Of a stretch of 28,650 nt of DNA, positions 1 to 8,725 are shown piece after piece. The DNA is from JAGLSB01 sp023135955. Lineage in GTDB: Bacteria > Bacteroidota > Bacteroidia > Bacteroidales > GCA-2748055. Numbering within the stretch: the first letter of the stretch is position 1; each line of letters begins with the position of its first letter. The notes below the pieces were generated by a model. The model was not told the DNA's origin. It worked only from the letters and a program-made list of their open reading frames with translations, and made no database searches. The stretch is from positions 1 through 28,650 of the forward strand of contig DAOVIO010000033.1 in NCBI GenBank assembly GCA_030673645.1, read 5' to 3'. The position numbers and the translations under genes were made by a program.

Positions 1-2217
1 ACTGAGAAAGATAATGAAGCATATAAAATCTGGAAAAAACACCTTCCTGACAGCAGAATTCTTGATGGATCTAAAAAGGATAATTTTTGGGAAATGGGAG
101 AAACTGGCCCATGTGGTCCATGCTCTGAAATCCATGTAGACATTAGATCTGAGAAGGAAAAAGCTTCTGTTGACGGAGCTGAATTGGTGAATAAAGATCA
201 TCCTCACGTAATAGAAATCTGGAATCTCGTTTTTATACAGCACAACAGGCTGGTAAATGGGAACCTTGTTAATCTCCCCGAAAAACACGTAGATACCGGA
301 ATGGGGTTTGAAAGACTTTGCATGATTGTACAGAACAAACAATCGAACTACGATACAGATTTATTTCAAACCTTAATTCAAAAAATTTCCCTTATCTCAG
401 GAATTAAATATGGTAATGCCGAAAAAAGCGACATTGCCATGCGGGTAATATCTGATCACCTGAGAGCCATTTGTTTTTCTATAGCTGACGGGCAATTACC
501 ATCCAATGTAAAAGCCGGTTATGTAATAAGAAGGATTCTACGAAGAGCTGTACGTTATGCCTATACCTTTTTAAATCAGCAGGAACCTTTACTACATAAA
601 CTAGTTGATGAATTGGTGAAAATTTTAGGTATTAACTTCCCTGAATTAAAGGACCAGAAGCAGCTTATTGAAAAAGTAATATTCGAAGAAGAACAATCAT
701 TTCTAAGTACACTAGATAAAGGTATCTCTCTGTTAAACAGAATTATAAAAAAAGCTTTAAAAGATGGGAAGAAGGAAATCTCGGGAAAGATAGCTTTCGA
801 ATTATATGATACATTCGGGTTTCCTCTAGATCTTACTGAACTAATATTAAAAGAAAAAACTTTAAGTTTGAATAGTAAGGAGTATGAAGCAGAGATGAAC
901 AAGCAAAAATCCAGATCAAAAGTAGATGCCGAAAAGGATACCTCCGACTGGATAATTGTAAAGGAAGGCGGCCAGACTGAATTTACGGGTTACGAAAATC
1001 TTGAAGAGAAGATTCATATTCTAAGATACAGAAGGATTAGTGTCAAGGATAAGATATTCTATCAGCTTATTTTTGACAAAACCCCTTTTTATGCTGAAAG
1101 TGGAGGGCAAATTGGAGATTCAGGATTTATTGATGACGGAACCAGAAAAATAAGCATACTTGATACCCTAAAAGAAAATGACTTAACAATTCACCAAAGC
1201 AAGGAAATTCCTGAACATCCAGGAGCAGAATTCATTGCTGTTGTAAACAAAGTCAAGCGATTGAATACTATTAACAATCATTCCGCTACACATCTCATGC
1301 ACAATGCATTAAGGAGAACCTTAGGCGAGCATGTAGAACAAAAAGGTTCTCTCGTAAATCCTGAATATTTACGTTTTGATTTTTCCCATTTTCAGAAAAT
1401 GACTCGGGAAGAAATTCGTAAGGTTGAATTGATGGTGAACGAAGATATCAGAAAAAACCTTAAGCGTGAAGAATGGAGAGATGTTAGCATGGACGAAGCT
1501 CTGAAAAAAGGTGCAGTTGCATTATTTGGCGAAAAATATGGAGACAAGGTAAGACTAATCAAATTTGGTGAATCACTGGAACTTTGTGGTGGTACACATG
1601 TTGAAGCTACAGGAAACATAGGATTTTTCAAGATAATTAAAGAAAGTGCTATTGCTGCGGGTATAAGAAGAATTGAGGCCATAACTGGTGAAAAAGCCCT
1701 GGAGTATCTTTTCGAACTAACTGATCAGGCCGAAGCCATAAGTGAAATATTTCCTGGCAGTAAGAACCTAACGGAGAGTATTCATAACCTAAATTCAGAA
1801 TTCCAAAACCTGAATAAAGAATTTGAAGCCATCAAGAATCAGAAAAAAGCTTCAATTGTTAAAGATATCAGGAATAACATTATTGATATTAATGGGATTA
1901 ATTTTATCGCAGAAATTGTTCCAGCAAACAATTCCAATGATCTTAGAGATATTTCATTCCAAATTAAGAAAGATGTAGAAAATTTAATTCTTATTCTTGG
2001 CGCTGAAATAAGTTCAAAAGCAAACCTTTCTTTAATGATATCAGAAAATCTGGTATCTGAGAAAGCATTGGATGCATCAAAGCTGATACGGGAAATAGCT
2101 AAGGAAATCCAGGGCGGTGGTGGCGGACAGCCTTTTTTTGCTACAGCAGGAGGAAAAAAACCTTCAGGTCTTAAGGCAGCCCTGGAAAAAGCAAAGGAAA
2201 TCATTTCGAATTCATAA
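1..2217 (+). CDS. alaS: Alanine--tRNA ligase, 5' end missing
   Basis: Charges tRNA-Ala with alanine and clears mischarged Ser/Gly; cytoplasmic. The frame is open from base 1, so the true start lies outside the window and about 738 residues are present of a usual ~870. Visible landmarks are MGETGPCGPCSEIH in the class II catalytic domain (from base 94), DTGMGFERL (near 295), the editing-domain zinc motifs HSATH (codons 1279-1293) and CGGTH (from 1585), and the glycine-rich C-Ala segment GGGGGQPFFATAGG near 2113. Together these identify AlaRS beyond reasonable doubt. The remaining domains are intact and the gene ends with TAA at 2217. The methionine at base 94 lies inside the catalytic domain and is not a start. 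No terminator is obvious just downstream. Confidence 0.97.
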   Translation, partial: TEKDNEAYKIWKKHLPDSRILDGSKKDNFWEMGETGPCGPCSEIHVDIRSEKEKASVDGAELVNKDHPHVIEIWNLVFIQHNRLVNGNLVNLPEKHVDTGMGFERLCMIVQNKQSNYDTDLFQTLIQKISLISGIKYGNAEKSDIAMRVISDHLRAICFSIADGQLPSNVKAGYVIRRILRRAVRYAYTFLNQQEPLLHKLVDELVKILGINFPELKDQKQLIEKVIFEEEQSFLSTLDKGISLLNRIIKKALKDGKKEISGKIAFELYDTFGFPLDLTELILKEKTLSLNSKEYEAEMNKQKSRSKVDAEKDTSDWIIVKEGGQTEFTGYENLEEKIHILRYRRISVKDKIFYQLIFDKTPFYAESGGQIGDSGFIDDGTRKISILDTLKENDLTIHQSKEIPEHPGAEFIAVVNKVKRLNTINNHSATHLMHNALRRTLGEHVEQKGSLVNPEYLRFDFSHFQKMTREEIRKVELMVNEDIRKNLKREEWRDVSMDEALKKGAVALFGEKYGDKVRLIKFGESLELCGGTHVEATGNIGFFKIIKESAIAAGIRRIEAITGEKALEYLFELTDQAEAISEIFPGSKNLTESIHNLNSEFQNLNKEFEAIKNQKKASIVKDIRNNIIDINGINFIAEIVPANNSNDLRDISFQIKKDVENLILILGAEISSKANLSLMISENLVSEKALDASKLIREIAKEIQGGGGGQPFFATAGGKKPSGLKAALEKAKEIISNS

Positions 2218-2616
2218 TTAGTACACCTTATGTCTTCTGGCACGACTTTAATTAAGTCTGCCCGATTAAGATTTTCGTCAACAATAGTTGATGTATTCCC
2301 CTTCAAAACTATCGTTTAAGTCAATATTTTCATATTGATACTCTTCATTATAGAGTACTCTACACCATAAAATAATTATGCAGCCTGAAAATAATTGAAG
2401 GATATGATGTAAATCCGTATTCTCTAAGGCTTTATAATTTAAATCACTTAAATTCTTAGTCGAATTTCACGATTCGGTAAATATAGCCCAAACCCCTGTC
2501 TATAAATCACTTAATCTTATATTATTAAAATATTGATTTGTAATCAGTAAAAATATTCGAAAAACAAACTCCTTTTAGTTATATTTGATAACTAACTAAA
2601 CTCTGAAAATAATACT
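2218..2616. other. Intergenic region, alaS to acyl-CoA synthetase (399 bp)
   Basis: No convincing gene. It contains a 12-bp perfect palindrome (TAGAGTACTCTA, 2351-2362) and the putative promoter box for the next gene near 2580. On the minus strand, a stop-to-stop frame of about 58 codons (roughly 2275-2460) and an adjacent frame (about 2230-2306) read like protein in composition. Neither has an ATG start and neither is recognisable, so at best they are a degraded coding remnant. Confidence 0.5.
2580..2587 (+). promoter_or_regulatory. Bacteroidota -7 box (TATATTTG)
   Basis: This is a perfect match to TAnnTTTG, 29 bases before the ATG at 2617, which leaves a leader of about 20 nt. No clear TTTG -33 element is seen at the usual distance. 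In AT-rich DNA the motif occurs by chance, so it is supported mainly by its position. Confidence 0.45.
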
Positions 2617-4395
2617 ATGGAAGTAAAAAGAACCTTCGACTTGCTCGAAAGATTTCAGGAAATTTATCCTGATAAAGACGATGTCCTGGCAGGAAAACAA
2701 AATGGTAAATGGGTAAAATATTCTACTACAGACTATGTTAATCATGCGAACTGGATAAGTTATGGATTTATGTCCCTTGGACTAAAAAAGGGAGATATGG
2801 TTGCGACCATTGCAAACAACCGCCCCGAATGGAATATGGTGGATATGGGTTTAAGTCAGGCTGGGCTGGTTCATGTTCCGGTTTATCCTACTATTTCTGC
2901 AGAAGACTATGAATTCATTATGAATAATTGCAAACCGAAATATGTATTTGTTTCGGATAAAGCATTATTTGAAATGTTATTACCAATAGCAAAAAAAGCA
3001 ACTTCAATTAAAGGAATTTTTACTTTTGATGAAGTTGAAGGTGCTAAAAACTGGAAAGAAGTTATTAAAGAAGGGAAAGCAAAAGAAGATGAACTAAAAG
3101 ATAAGTTAGAGGATGTGAAAAAATCTATTCTCCCTAATGATTTGCTAACAATTATCTACACATCAGGGACTACAGGCTTCCCAAAAGGAGTAATGCTAAG
3201 CCACGAAAATCTGGTTTCCAATTTTAAAGTTACAGCTGAAGTTCATAAATTAGGATATGGAGATACTGCTTTATCCTTCCTGCCTTTAAGTCATGTATAT
3301 GAAAGAATGGTATGCTATCATTATCAATTTAAAGGCATAGGAATTTATTATGCTGAAAGTATGGCTACGATAGTACAGGATATCAAAGACATTAAGCCAG
3401 ATATTTTTAGTTCAGTACCACGGTTACTGGAAAGGATTTACGACAAGATCATTGGAAAAGGAAAAGATTTAAAAGGAATAAAGAAGAGTCTCTTTTTCTG
3501 GGCAGTTAAACTTGGATTTAAATATAAAGATACCGGAAATAGTGCCTGGTATAAGTTCAAATTAAAGATTGCCGATAAACTAATATTTACCAAGTGGAGA
3601 GATGCCCTTGGAGGTAATGTAAAAATTATTGTATCAGGTAGCGCCTCATTACAGCCAAGATTAGCTACCATTTTTTGGGCTGCAGGAATAAACGTGCTTG
3701 AAGGATATGGATTATCTGAAACTTCACCGGTTATCACAGTTAATAATCTGGTCCGCAATCAGGTAAGGTTCGGCTCTGTAGGTCCGGTTATGGATGATGT
3801 AACAGTCAAGATTGCTGAAGATGGTGAGATTCTTTGCAAAGGCCCGAATGTAATGCTTGGATACTTTGACGCTCCTAATCTTACTGCTGAGGTAATTGAT
3901 AAAGATGGATGGTTTCATACAGGTGACATTGGCGAATTTGTTGATGACATCTACCTTAAAATCACTGATAGGAAAAAAGAAATGTTCAAACTTTCAAGTG
4001 GAAAATATATTGCTCCGCAGGTACTTGAAAACAGACTAAAAGAATCTTTCTTCGTTGCTAATGTAATGGTTATCGGACTAAATGAGAAATTTGCTTCGGC
4101 CCTAATTTCTCCCAATTTTGAATTCCTTCATGACTGGGCTTCAAGACACGAAATAAAATACACTGATAATAAAGATCTTGTCAATCTTCCAGAAGTAATA
4201 AAAAGAGTTCAACAAGAAGTTAATGAAATAAACAAAACTCTTGGTCAAACAGAACAAGTAAAACGAGTACGCCTTGTTCCCGACGAATGGTTGCCTGCCA
4301 CTGGAGAGATGTCTCAAACTCTAAAGTTAAAACGGAAGGTCATATCAGAAAAATATAGTGAACTTATAAAAGAAATCTTTTCTGCAGATAATTAA
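2617..4395 (+). CDS. Long-chain fatty-acid--CoA ligase (AMP-binding)
   Basis: Activates free fatty acids to acyl-CoA through an acyl-adenylate, probably at the inner face of the membrane. The 592-residue length fits the bacterial/plant-like long-chain acyl-CoA synthetase group. The ANL-superfamily motifs occur in order: TSGTTGFPKGVM (about residue 182), YGLSETSPV (about 365), GWFHTGD (about 431) and DRKKEMFKLSSGKYIAP (about 452). These are the phosphate-binding loop, the aromatic/adenine motif, the ribose-binding Asp and the hinge region. The ATG at 2617 follows a plausible -7 box and an A-rich leader without a Shine-Dalgarno. The gene ends 27 bp before a strong hairpin terminator, so it is probably monocistronic. 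The exact chain-length preference cannot be read from sequence. Confidence 0.93.
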   Translation: MEVKRTFDLLERFQEIYPDKDDVLAGKQNGKWVKYSTTDYVNHANWISYGFMSLGLKKGDMVATIANNRPEWNMVDMGLSQAGLVHVPVYPTISAEDYEFIMNNCKPKYVFVSDKALFEMLLPIAKKATSIKGIFTFDEVEGAKNWKEVIKEGKAKEDELKDKLEDVKKSILPNDLLTIIYTSGTTGFPKGVMLSHENLVSNFKVTAEVHKLGYGDTALSFLPLSHVYERMVCYHYQFKGIGIYYAESMATIVQDIKDIKPDIFSSVPRLLERIYDKIIGKGKDLKGIKKSLFFWAVKLGFKYKDTGNSAWYKFKLKIADKLIFTKWRDALGGNVKIIVSGSASLQPRLATIFWAAGINVLEGYGLSETSPVITVNNLVRNQVRFGSVGPVMDDVTVKIAEDGEILCKGPNVMLGYFDAPNLTAEVIDKDGWFHTGDIGEFVDDIYLKITDRKKEMFKLSSGKYIAPQVLENRLKESFFVANVMVIGLNEKFASALISPNFEFLHDWASRHEIKYTDNKDLVNLPEVIKRVQQEVNEINKTLGQTEQVKRVRLVPDEWLPATGEMSQTLKLKRKVISEKYSELIKEIFSADN

Positions 4396-4421
4396 GAAGT
4401 TAAAGAAATAATTTTTTATAA

Positions 4422-4456
4422 AAAAAGGTGCAAGTGTTAATCATTTGCACCTTTTT
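4422..4456. terminator. Rho-independent terminator, probably bidirectional
   Basis: A perfect 12-bp stem (AAAAAGGTGCAA at 4422-4433 pairing with TTGCACCTTTTT at 4445-4456) has an 11-nt loop. It is A-rich on the left and T-rich on the right. It sits between the convergent acyl-CoA synthetase and symporter genes, so it can serve both strands. Confidence 0.88.
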
Positions 4457-4503
4457 CTTTTGTAAAAGAATATAAAAAATAGACTGTAGTCCATCCTCCA
4501 TCC

Positions 4504-5946
4504 TCATTTCTTAACAATCATCCAAAGCCCCAAATAAGTAATCAGTCCATTCACCAACAACAATTCAAAGCCAAAATTATAGCCCCAAAGGAGTTCTGTT
4601 GAATATCTATTGATGAAAAAAGTCAGAATCGGAGATAAGACTGTAATGAATGGAACGTAATTATCTTTTACTTTTGCTGAATGAAACAATCCAAAGGTAT
4701 ACATCCCAAGTAAGGGTCCGTAAGTATAACCGGCAACTCTGAATATTGCAGATATTACGTTTTCGTCATTAATTGTCCGGAACAATAAAATGACCAATAG
4801 CAAAATAAATGAAATGAATATATGAACTTGAAATCTTGTCTTTTTTAGTTTCACTTCTTCCATCTTTTTCCCGTCAAGTATATCGATTGTAAAAGAGGTC
4901 GTTAACGATGTTAATGCGGAGTCGGCACTGGAATATGCCGCAGCAACCAATCCAATGATAAACAAAATTGCAACTGCATAACCTAGTGTTCCTCCCGTAG
5001 CTATAACCGGGAAAAGCATATCAGTGCTTTCTGGAATATCTATCTGTATGCGTGTTGAATAGATAAAGAGTAAGGCTCCAAGTGAAAGAAAAATTAAATT
5101 GACAGGAACCAGAGCAATACTCATCCAATACATATTTTTCCTGGCATCTTTTATGTTTCTGCAACTAAGATTTTTCTGCATCATATCCTGATCGAGCCCC
5201 GTCATGACAATAGCTATAAAAACTCCTCCTAAAAATTGTTTCACAAAATGGTACTGACTTTTCCAATCGTCGAAAAACCATATCCTTGAATATTCACTTT
5301 CACGAATTGTTCCTATCATCGATTTAAAATCCAAATCGAGTTGTCTGGAAATGAGTACTACTGAAACAATTACTGCTAATAACATACTGAAAGTCTGTAA
5401 AGTATCTGTCCAGATAATCGTTTTGATCCCACCCCTGAAAGTATAAAGCCAAATAAGTGCTATTGTTACCAACACTGTAACAAAAAAAGGAATTTCCCAA
5501 GCATCAAAAACAATAAGCTGAAGGACAGAGGCAACCAGAAATAATCGGAAAGAAGCGCCAATTATCCTTGAAATAAGAAAAAAAGATGCCCCGGTTTTAT
5601 AAGAGACTTTTCCAAATCTACTTTCAAGATAAGTATAAATGGAAGTAAGATTTAACTTGTAATACATAGGCATAAGTACATTCGCAATTACGAAATACCC
5701 TACAAGATATCCCAGCACCATTTGCATATAAGAAAACTGCGAACTCCCTACCCAACCAGGAACAGAAATAAATGTTACACCTGAAAGTGAGGCTCCGATC
5801 ATTCCGAATGCTACAACATACCATGGCGATTTACGATTCCCAAGAAAAAAAGCGCTGTTATCGGCCTTTTTAGAAGTAAGCCATGAAATAACAACAAGTA
5901 GTATAAAGTATCCTAGAATTACGCTTAAGAGTAGTCCGGCTGACAT
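4504..5946 (-). CDS. Sodium:solute symporter (SSS family)
   Basis: Integral inner-membrane Na+-coupled transporter with 480 residues and about 12-13 hydrophobic segments. It begins with MSAGLLLSVILGYFILL and has the family-typical tract GASLSGVTFISVPGWVG, the Na+-site/helix-break region of SSS carriers, and later SSADSALTSLTTSF. The substrate is unknown; family members carry sugars, amino acids, sialic acid or organic acids. The ATG (5946-5944) directly abuts the TAA of the upstream toxin gene, in the same frame and with no intervening base. No separate promoter or leader is therefore visible. Transcription is probably from the old toxin-antitoxin promoter near 6380, and translation may rely on reinitiation. 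Confidence 0.93.
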   Translation of the reverse strand: MSAGLLLSVILGYFILLVVISWLTSKKADNSAFFLGNRKSPWYVVAFGMIGASLSGVTFISVPGWVGSSQFSYMQMVLGYLVGYFVIANVLMPMYYKLNLTSIYTYLESRFGKVSYKTGASFFLISRIIGASFRLFLVASVLQLIVFDAWEIPFFVTVLVTIALIWLYTFRGGIKTIIWTDTLQTFSMLLAVIVSVVLISRQLDLDFKSMIGTIRESEYSRIWFFDDWKSQYHFVKQFLGGVFIAIVMTGLDQDMMQKNLSCRNIKDARKNMYWMSIALVPVNLIFLSLGALLFIYSTRIQIDIPESTDMLFPVIATGGTLGYAVAILFIIGLVAAAYSSADSALTSLTTSFTIDILDGKKMEEVKLKKTRFQVHIFISFILLLVILLFRTINDENVISAIFRVAGYTYGPLLGMYTFGLFHSAKVKDNYVPFITVLSPILTFFINRYSTELLWGYNFGFELLLVNGLITYLGLWMIVKK

Positions 5947-6183
5947 TTAATAAATGTTTGAATGATATACGATTCGAAAATTTCCTCGGATAATCTCTCT
6001 AAAAGATTCGTCATTAATCTCTGGTATCTTTTTTCCAGCTTTCGGGTGATTTTCCAGAATATCGGTTGAATAGAACAATTTTGAAACTGTTAATTCAGCA
6101 TATCTTACAGAATCCTTGGCTATAAAATCGCCAATATCAGATAAATCCTGAATAGCAGATTCTGTCCAAATTACTTTAACCAT
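5947..6183 (-). CDS. RelE/ParE-family toxin, C-terminally shortened
   Basis: The protein of 78 residues starts MVKVIWTESAIQDLSDIGDF and contains HPKAGKKIPEIND and FREIIRGNFRIVY, the standard order of RelE/ParE-type toxins. Family members are normally about 95-100 residues and continue after the RIVY strand with a final beta strand and an HGxR-like tail. Here the protein stops at HSNIY, so that last strand is missing. The start overlaps the antitoxin reading frame by 13 bases, the usual arrangement of these pairs. The stop codon touches the ATG of the symporter. I infer a non-functional or weakened toxin, whether gyrase-poisoning (ParE) or mRNA-cleaving (RelE). Confidence 0.8.
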   Translation of the reverse strand: MVKVIWTESAIQDLSDIGDFIAKDSVRYAELTVSKLFYSTDILENHPKAGKKIPEINDESFREIIRGNFRIVYHSNIY

Positions 6184-6353
6184 TTATTAAGCTTTTCTTT
6201 AGCCTCATCTTATGTATAAACGCGACCAGTAGCCGAATCTTCAAGTCCGTTTTGAATTTTTTCAATAAAAACTAAGTGATCAATAAGCTGGTCAATAGTA
6301 AGTCTTTCTGGCAAATTGTCGAGTGAATTTATTATTCGAGTCTTTGTGATCAT
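6171..6353 (-). pseudogene. Antitoxin of the RelE/ParE pair, interrupted by TAA
   Basis: Reading from the ATG at 6353 gives MITKTRIINSLDNLPERLTI and onwards to GRVYT, then TAA (6212-6210), then in the same frame DEAKEKLNKWLK and a second TAA (6173-6171). The tail matches the usual end of this antitoxin family (VYTxEEVKxKLxKWL), so codon 48 is very likely a nonsense mutation; GAA to TAA would be one base. Without the stop the protein is 60 residues and overlaps the toxin start by 13 bases. A truncated 47-residue product would lack the C-terminal segment that normally wraps the toxin. The assignment rests on position and the reconstructed tail. Confidence 0.78.
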
Positions 6354-6375
6354 AATCCTTATAACAAATATTAAT

Positions 6376-6383
6376 CAAATATA
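6376..6383 (-). promoter_or_regulatory. Bacteroidota -7 box for the toxin-antitoxin/symporter transcript
   Basis: The minus-strand sequence TATATTTG is a perfect TAnnTTTG match 22 bases before the antitoxin ATG. Because the toxin and symporter genes abut, it may now be the promoter for the symporter as well. No -33 element is clear. Confidence 0.45.
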
Positions 6384-6412
6384 GTAAAATCAAATTAATG
6401 ACTATCTAAATA

Positions 6413-7753
6413 TTAAAACGGCATTTCCCTTACTCTCGGCTTCCTCCCATAAAAAAAATCGTCCAAATATACCGCCATATACCTGAATACTTTCGATCTT
6501 TTTATTCCGTACCTGATAAGTTTATGCCAGGAATGATTTGGATGAGAATAAGGGCAAACCGCCATGCAACGTCCGCAATCAGTTCCCGCTTTACACCAGT
6601 AAGTGAAACAAGATTCCTGATTAGTCTGCCATTTCCTATCACCATTTATCATTTCAGGATCATTACAACTAATAGATTTTCCGGGACAGCTCTCAGCACA
6701 CTTCTTGCACAATTTACAAAACTCAAGCATGGAATGGTCGCGCTTATATTTATCCACTTCTAACTCTAGATTCGTTGTAACCACAGCTATCCTCACCCTC
6801 GGACCATGATCCGGCGTCATTAAAATACCCATCCTGCCTATTTCTCCCAATCCGGCATCGCGTGCTACAAGCGGACAAATTACCTGATAATTTCCATCGA
6901 TATGTGCTCTGGAAGCGTAGCCCATTTCTCTGATTTTCTCTGCCAGATCAACAGCAATCCTACCAGCATTCAGATATTGTTTCGACGATTCAACTACAAT
7001 AGACGCTTGTGGAGCACCAGCTACCATTTCAGCATCCATTTCAACTGTAAAAGCAATGGCATAAGAATGAACCGGTACTATTTTATTATCGTACTCCTCT
7101 CGCCTACCCTTATGTGAATAGTAATGATAATCTCTGCATAAAGTAACACCTATATTCAAAGCTCCTAAGTCAATTGCAAGTTTTTTAATGGAATCAGTAA
7201 TTATCTTTTTGTGAACATCAATCGTAGAATGTTCAACTGATCCCTCAATCCGGTTATACAATAATTCAACTTTATCAAAGTTGTCATCTGCCATCTGAAA
7301 TGCCTGTTCATGATAATATTTTGAACCTTTTTTTAAAAGGCCCGGCTCTTTTCTGAACAAATCGTCTAAAATCTTTTTATCAGGATTTTTAGAATAGTAC
7401 TTTTCAAATCGAGATGTACCAGGCTTTAATTCATTTCGGGAAAACATAGTGTCGCGCTCATCAATTCTTGAGTTGGGATATTCATCAATAATATTCTTAT
7501 CAGGAGAAAAAGGAATTACGAGAAAGAATAAGAAGATGCATGTAATAATCAAAAATCCTATGATAAGCTGATTCAAAGAGAATATATAAATCAGAATAAA
7601 TAAAATTAAGGAAAATAATAAAAGCAATAAGGATCTCTCAACTGCTCTCCCCTCCTTCTCTTTTAAAAACATTAATGTCACACTAATTATCATACTGACG
7701 ACTAATGCTGAAAAAAGAAAAAATATAAATTTTATTTCTGGGTGAAAATTCAT
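6413..7753 (-). CDS. Membrane-anchored reductive dehalogenase-like 4Fe-4S protein
   Basis: The protein has 446 residues. Three hydrophobic segments (about 9-30, 41-60 and 63-82) form an N-terminal anchor. The charged loop KEKEGR after the first suggests the rest lies in the cytoplasm. The remainder resembles the reductive dehalogenase/epoxyqueuosine reductase superfamily: GEIGRMGILMTPDHGPRVR, then CKLCKKCAESCP (Cys346, 349, 352, 356) and DCGRCMAVCPYSHP (Cys393, 396, 400), the ligands for two [4Fe-4S] clusters. True respiratory RdhA enzymes carry a Tat signal and a separate anchor; neither is seen here. The substrate is unknown and a corrinoid cofactor is only suggested by family. It is divergent from recR and separated by 59 bp from the toxin-antitoxin remnant. 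Confidence 0.8.
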   Translation of the reverse strand: MNFHPEIKFIFFLFSALVVSMIISVTLMFLKEKEGRAVERSLLLLLFSLILFILIYIFSLNQLIIGFLIITCIFLFFLVIPFSPDKNIIDEYPNSRIDERDTMFSRNELKPGTSRFEKYYSKNPDKKILDDLFRKEPGLLKKGSKYYHEQAFQMADDNFDKVELLYNRIEGSVEHSTIDVHKKIITDSIKKLAIDLGALNIGVTLCRDYHYYSHKGRREEYDNKIVPVHSYAIAFTVEMDAEMVAGAPQASIVVESSKQYLNAGRIAVDLAEKIREMGYASRAHIDGNYQVICPLVARDAGLGEIGRMGILMTPDHGPRVRIAVVTTNLELEVDKYKRDHSMLEFCKLCKKCAESCPGKSISCNDPEMINGDRKWQTNQESCFTYWCKAGTDCGRCMAVCPYSHPNHSWHKLIRYGIKRSKVFRYMAVYLDDFFYGRKPRVREMPF

Positions 7754-7878
7754 TTAATGAATATACAAAGAACGAAAATATAAAAATTAGAATCTGTGTA
7801 GTAATAAATTGAGAATAAATTATCAGATTTCAAGCTAGATTATTCTGAATCATTAGGCCGATAATATACAAAGGAATA

Positions 7879-7886
7879 TAATTTTG
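7879..7886 (+). promoter_or_regulatory. Possible -7 box (TAATTTTG) for recR
   Basis: A perfect TAnnTTTG match lies in the divergent region before recR, leaving a leader of about 75 nt. The spacing is longer than for other genes here, so support is modest. Confidence 0.3.
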
Positions 7887-7966
7887 GTTGAAAAACTATT
7901 TCAATAAATTTTGCAATTCGATGTTCATGTACTTATTTTTACACCGAACGATGAAAGCAATAAATT

Positions 7967-8596
7967 ATGTCGATGAATTTTTCCTCTAAGTTACTTGAAG
8001 ATGCTGTAAACGAGTTTGCTAAACTACCGGGGATTGGAGGCAAAACAGCACTTAGACTTGTTTTATATTTACTCCGGCAAGATGGAGCAGATGTGAATAA
8101 TTTCGGCAATACTATCCTTAAACTCAAAAAAGAAATTAAGCATTGTAAAGAATGTCACAATTTATCTGATACTGAAGTTTGCCACATATGTTCTGATTCC
8201 CGCCGTGATTTCTCTACAGTTTGTGTAGTTGAAAATATCCGGGATGTAATGTCAATTGAAAATACGCATCAGTTTAATGGTGTTTATCACGTTTTGGGTG
8301 GAATTATATCACCTATGGAGGGTATTGGGCCTGCAGATTTGAATATTTCCTCGCTTATTGAAAAAATTTCAGAACAGAATTCAATAATACAGGAAATCAT
8401 TCTTGCACTGCCAACCACGATGGAAGGTGATACTACCAATTTCTACATCTTTAGAAAACTGCGCGAAATAGATATAAGGATAACAACTATTGCAAGAGGA
8501 ATTGCCATTGGTGACGATTTGGAATTTGCTGATGAAATTACTCTTGGAAGAAGTATTCTGAATAGAACTGAATTTGAGACAACATTGAAGAATTAG
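7967..8596 (+). CDS. recR: Recombination mediator protein RecR
   Basis: Works with RecO (and RecF) to load RecA onto SSB-coated single-stranded DNA during gap repair. The 209-residue length is typical. The helix-hairpin-helix LPGIGGKTALRL lies at about 20-31. A four-cysteine zinc module (Cys60, 63, 72, 75; CKEC and CHIC) follows. The Toprim domain begins at VCVVEN and includes YHVLGGIISPMEGIGP. The start could be at 7967 or two codons later (MNFSSKLL); either is compatible with the family. Its closeness to an SSS symporter resembles a gene order I recall from other Bacteroidota, but I cannot check that here. Confidence 0.96.
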   Translation: MSMNFSSKLLEDAVNEFAKLPGIGGKTALRLVLYLLRQDGADVNNFGNTILKLKKEIKHCKECHNLSDTEVCHICSDSRRDFSTVCVVENIRDVMSIENTHQFNGVYHVLGGIISPMEGIGPADLNISSLIEKISEQNSIIQEIILALPTTMEGDTTNFYIFRKLREIDIRITTIARGIAIGDDLEFADEITLGRSILNRTEFETTLKN

Positions 8597-8725
8597 CATT
8601 GGGATCAAAGGGTTTGGCGGATACAATAGCCCATTAATAACTTAATTTCTTTCTTTGGGAGGTTTATAACCAATCCTTTTCCTGTTTTTGAAATCAATCT
8701 CAAGTTTTTTTGCTTCTTCAAGTTG

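Noticed and set aside
2230..2460. Possible minus-strand gene or frameshifted remnant after alaS
   Set aside because: Two adjacent frames look protein-like but neither has an ATG and each is short; no family is recognisable and AT-rich DNA readily gives such composition.
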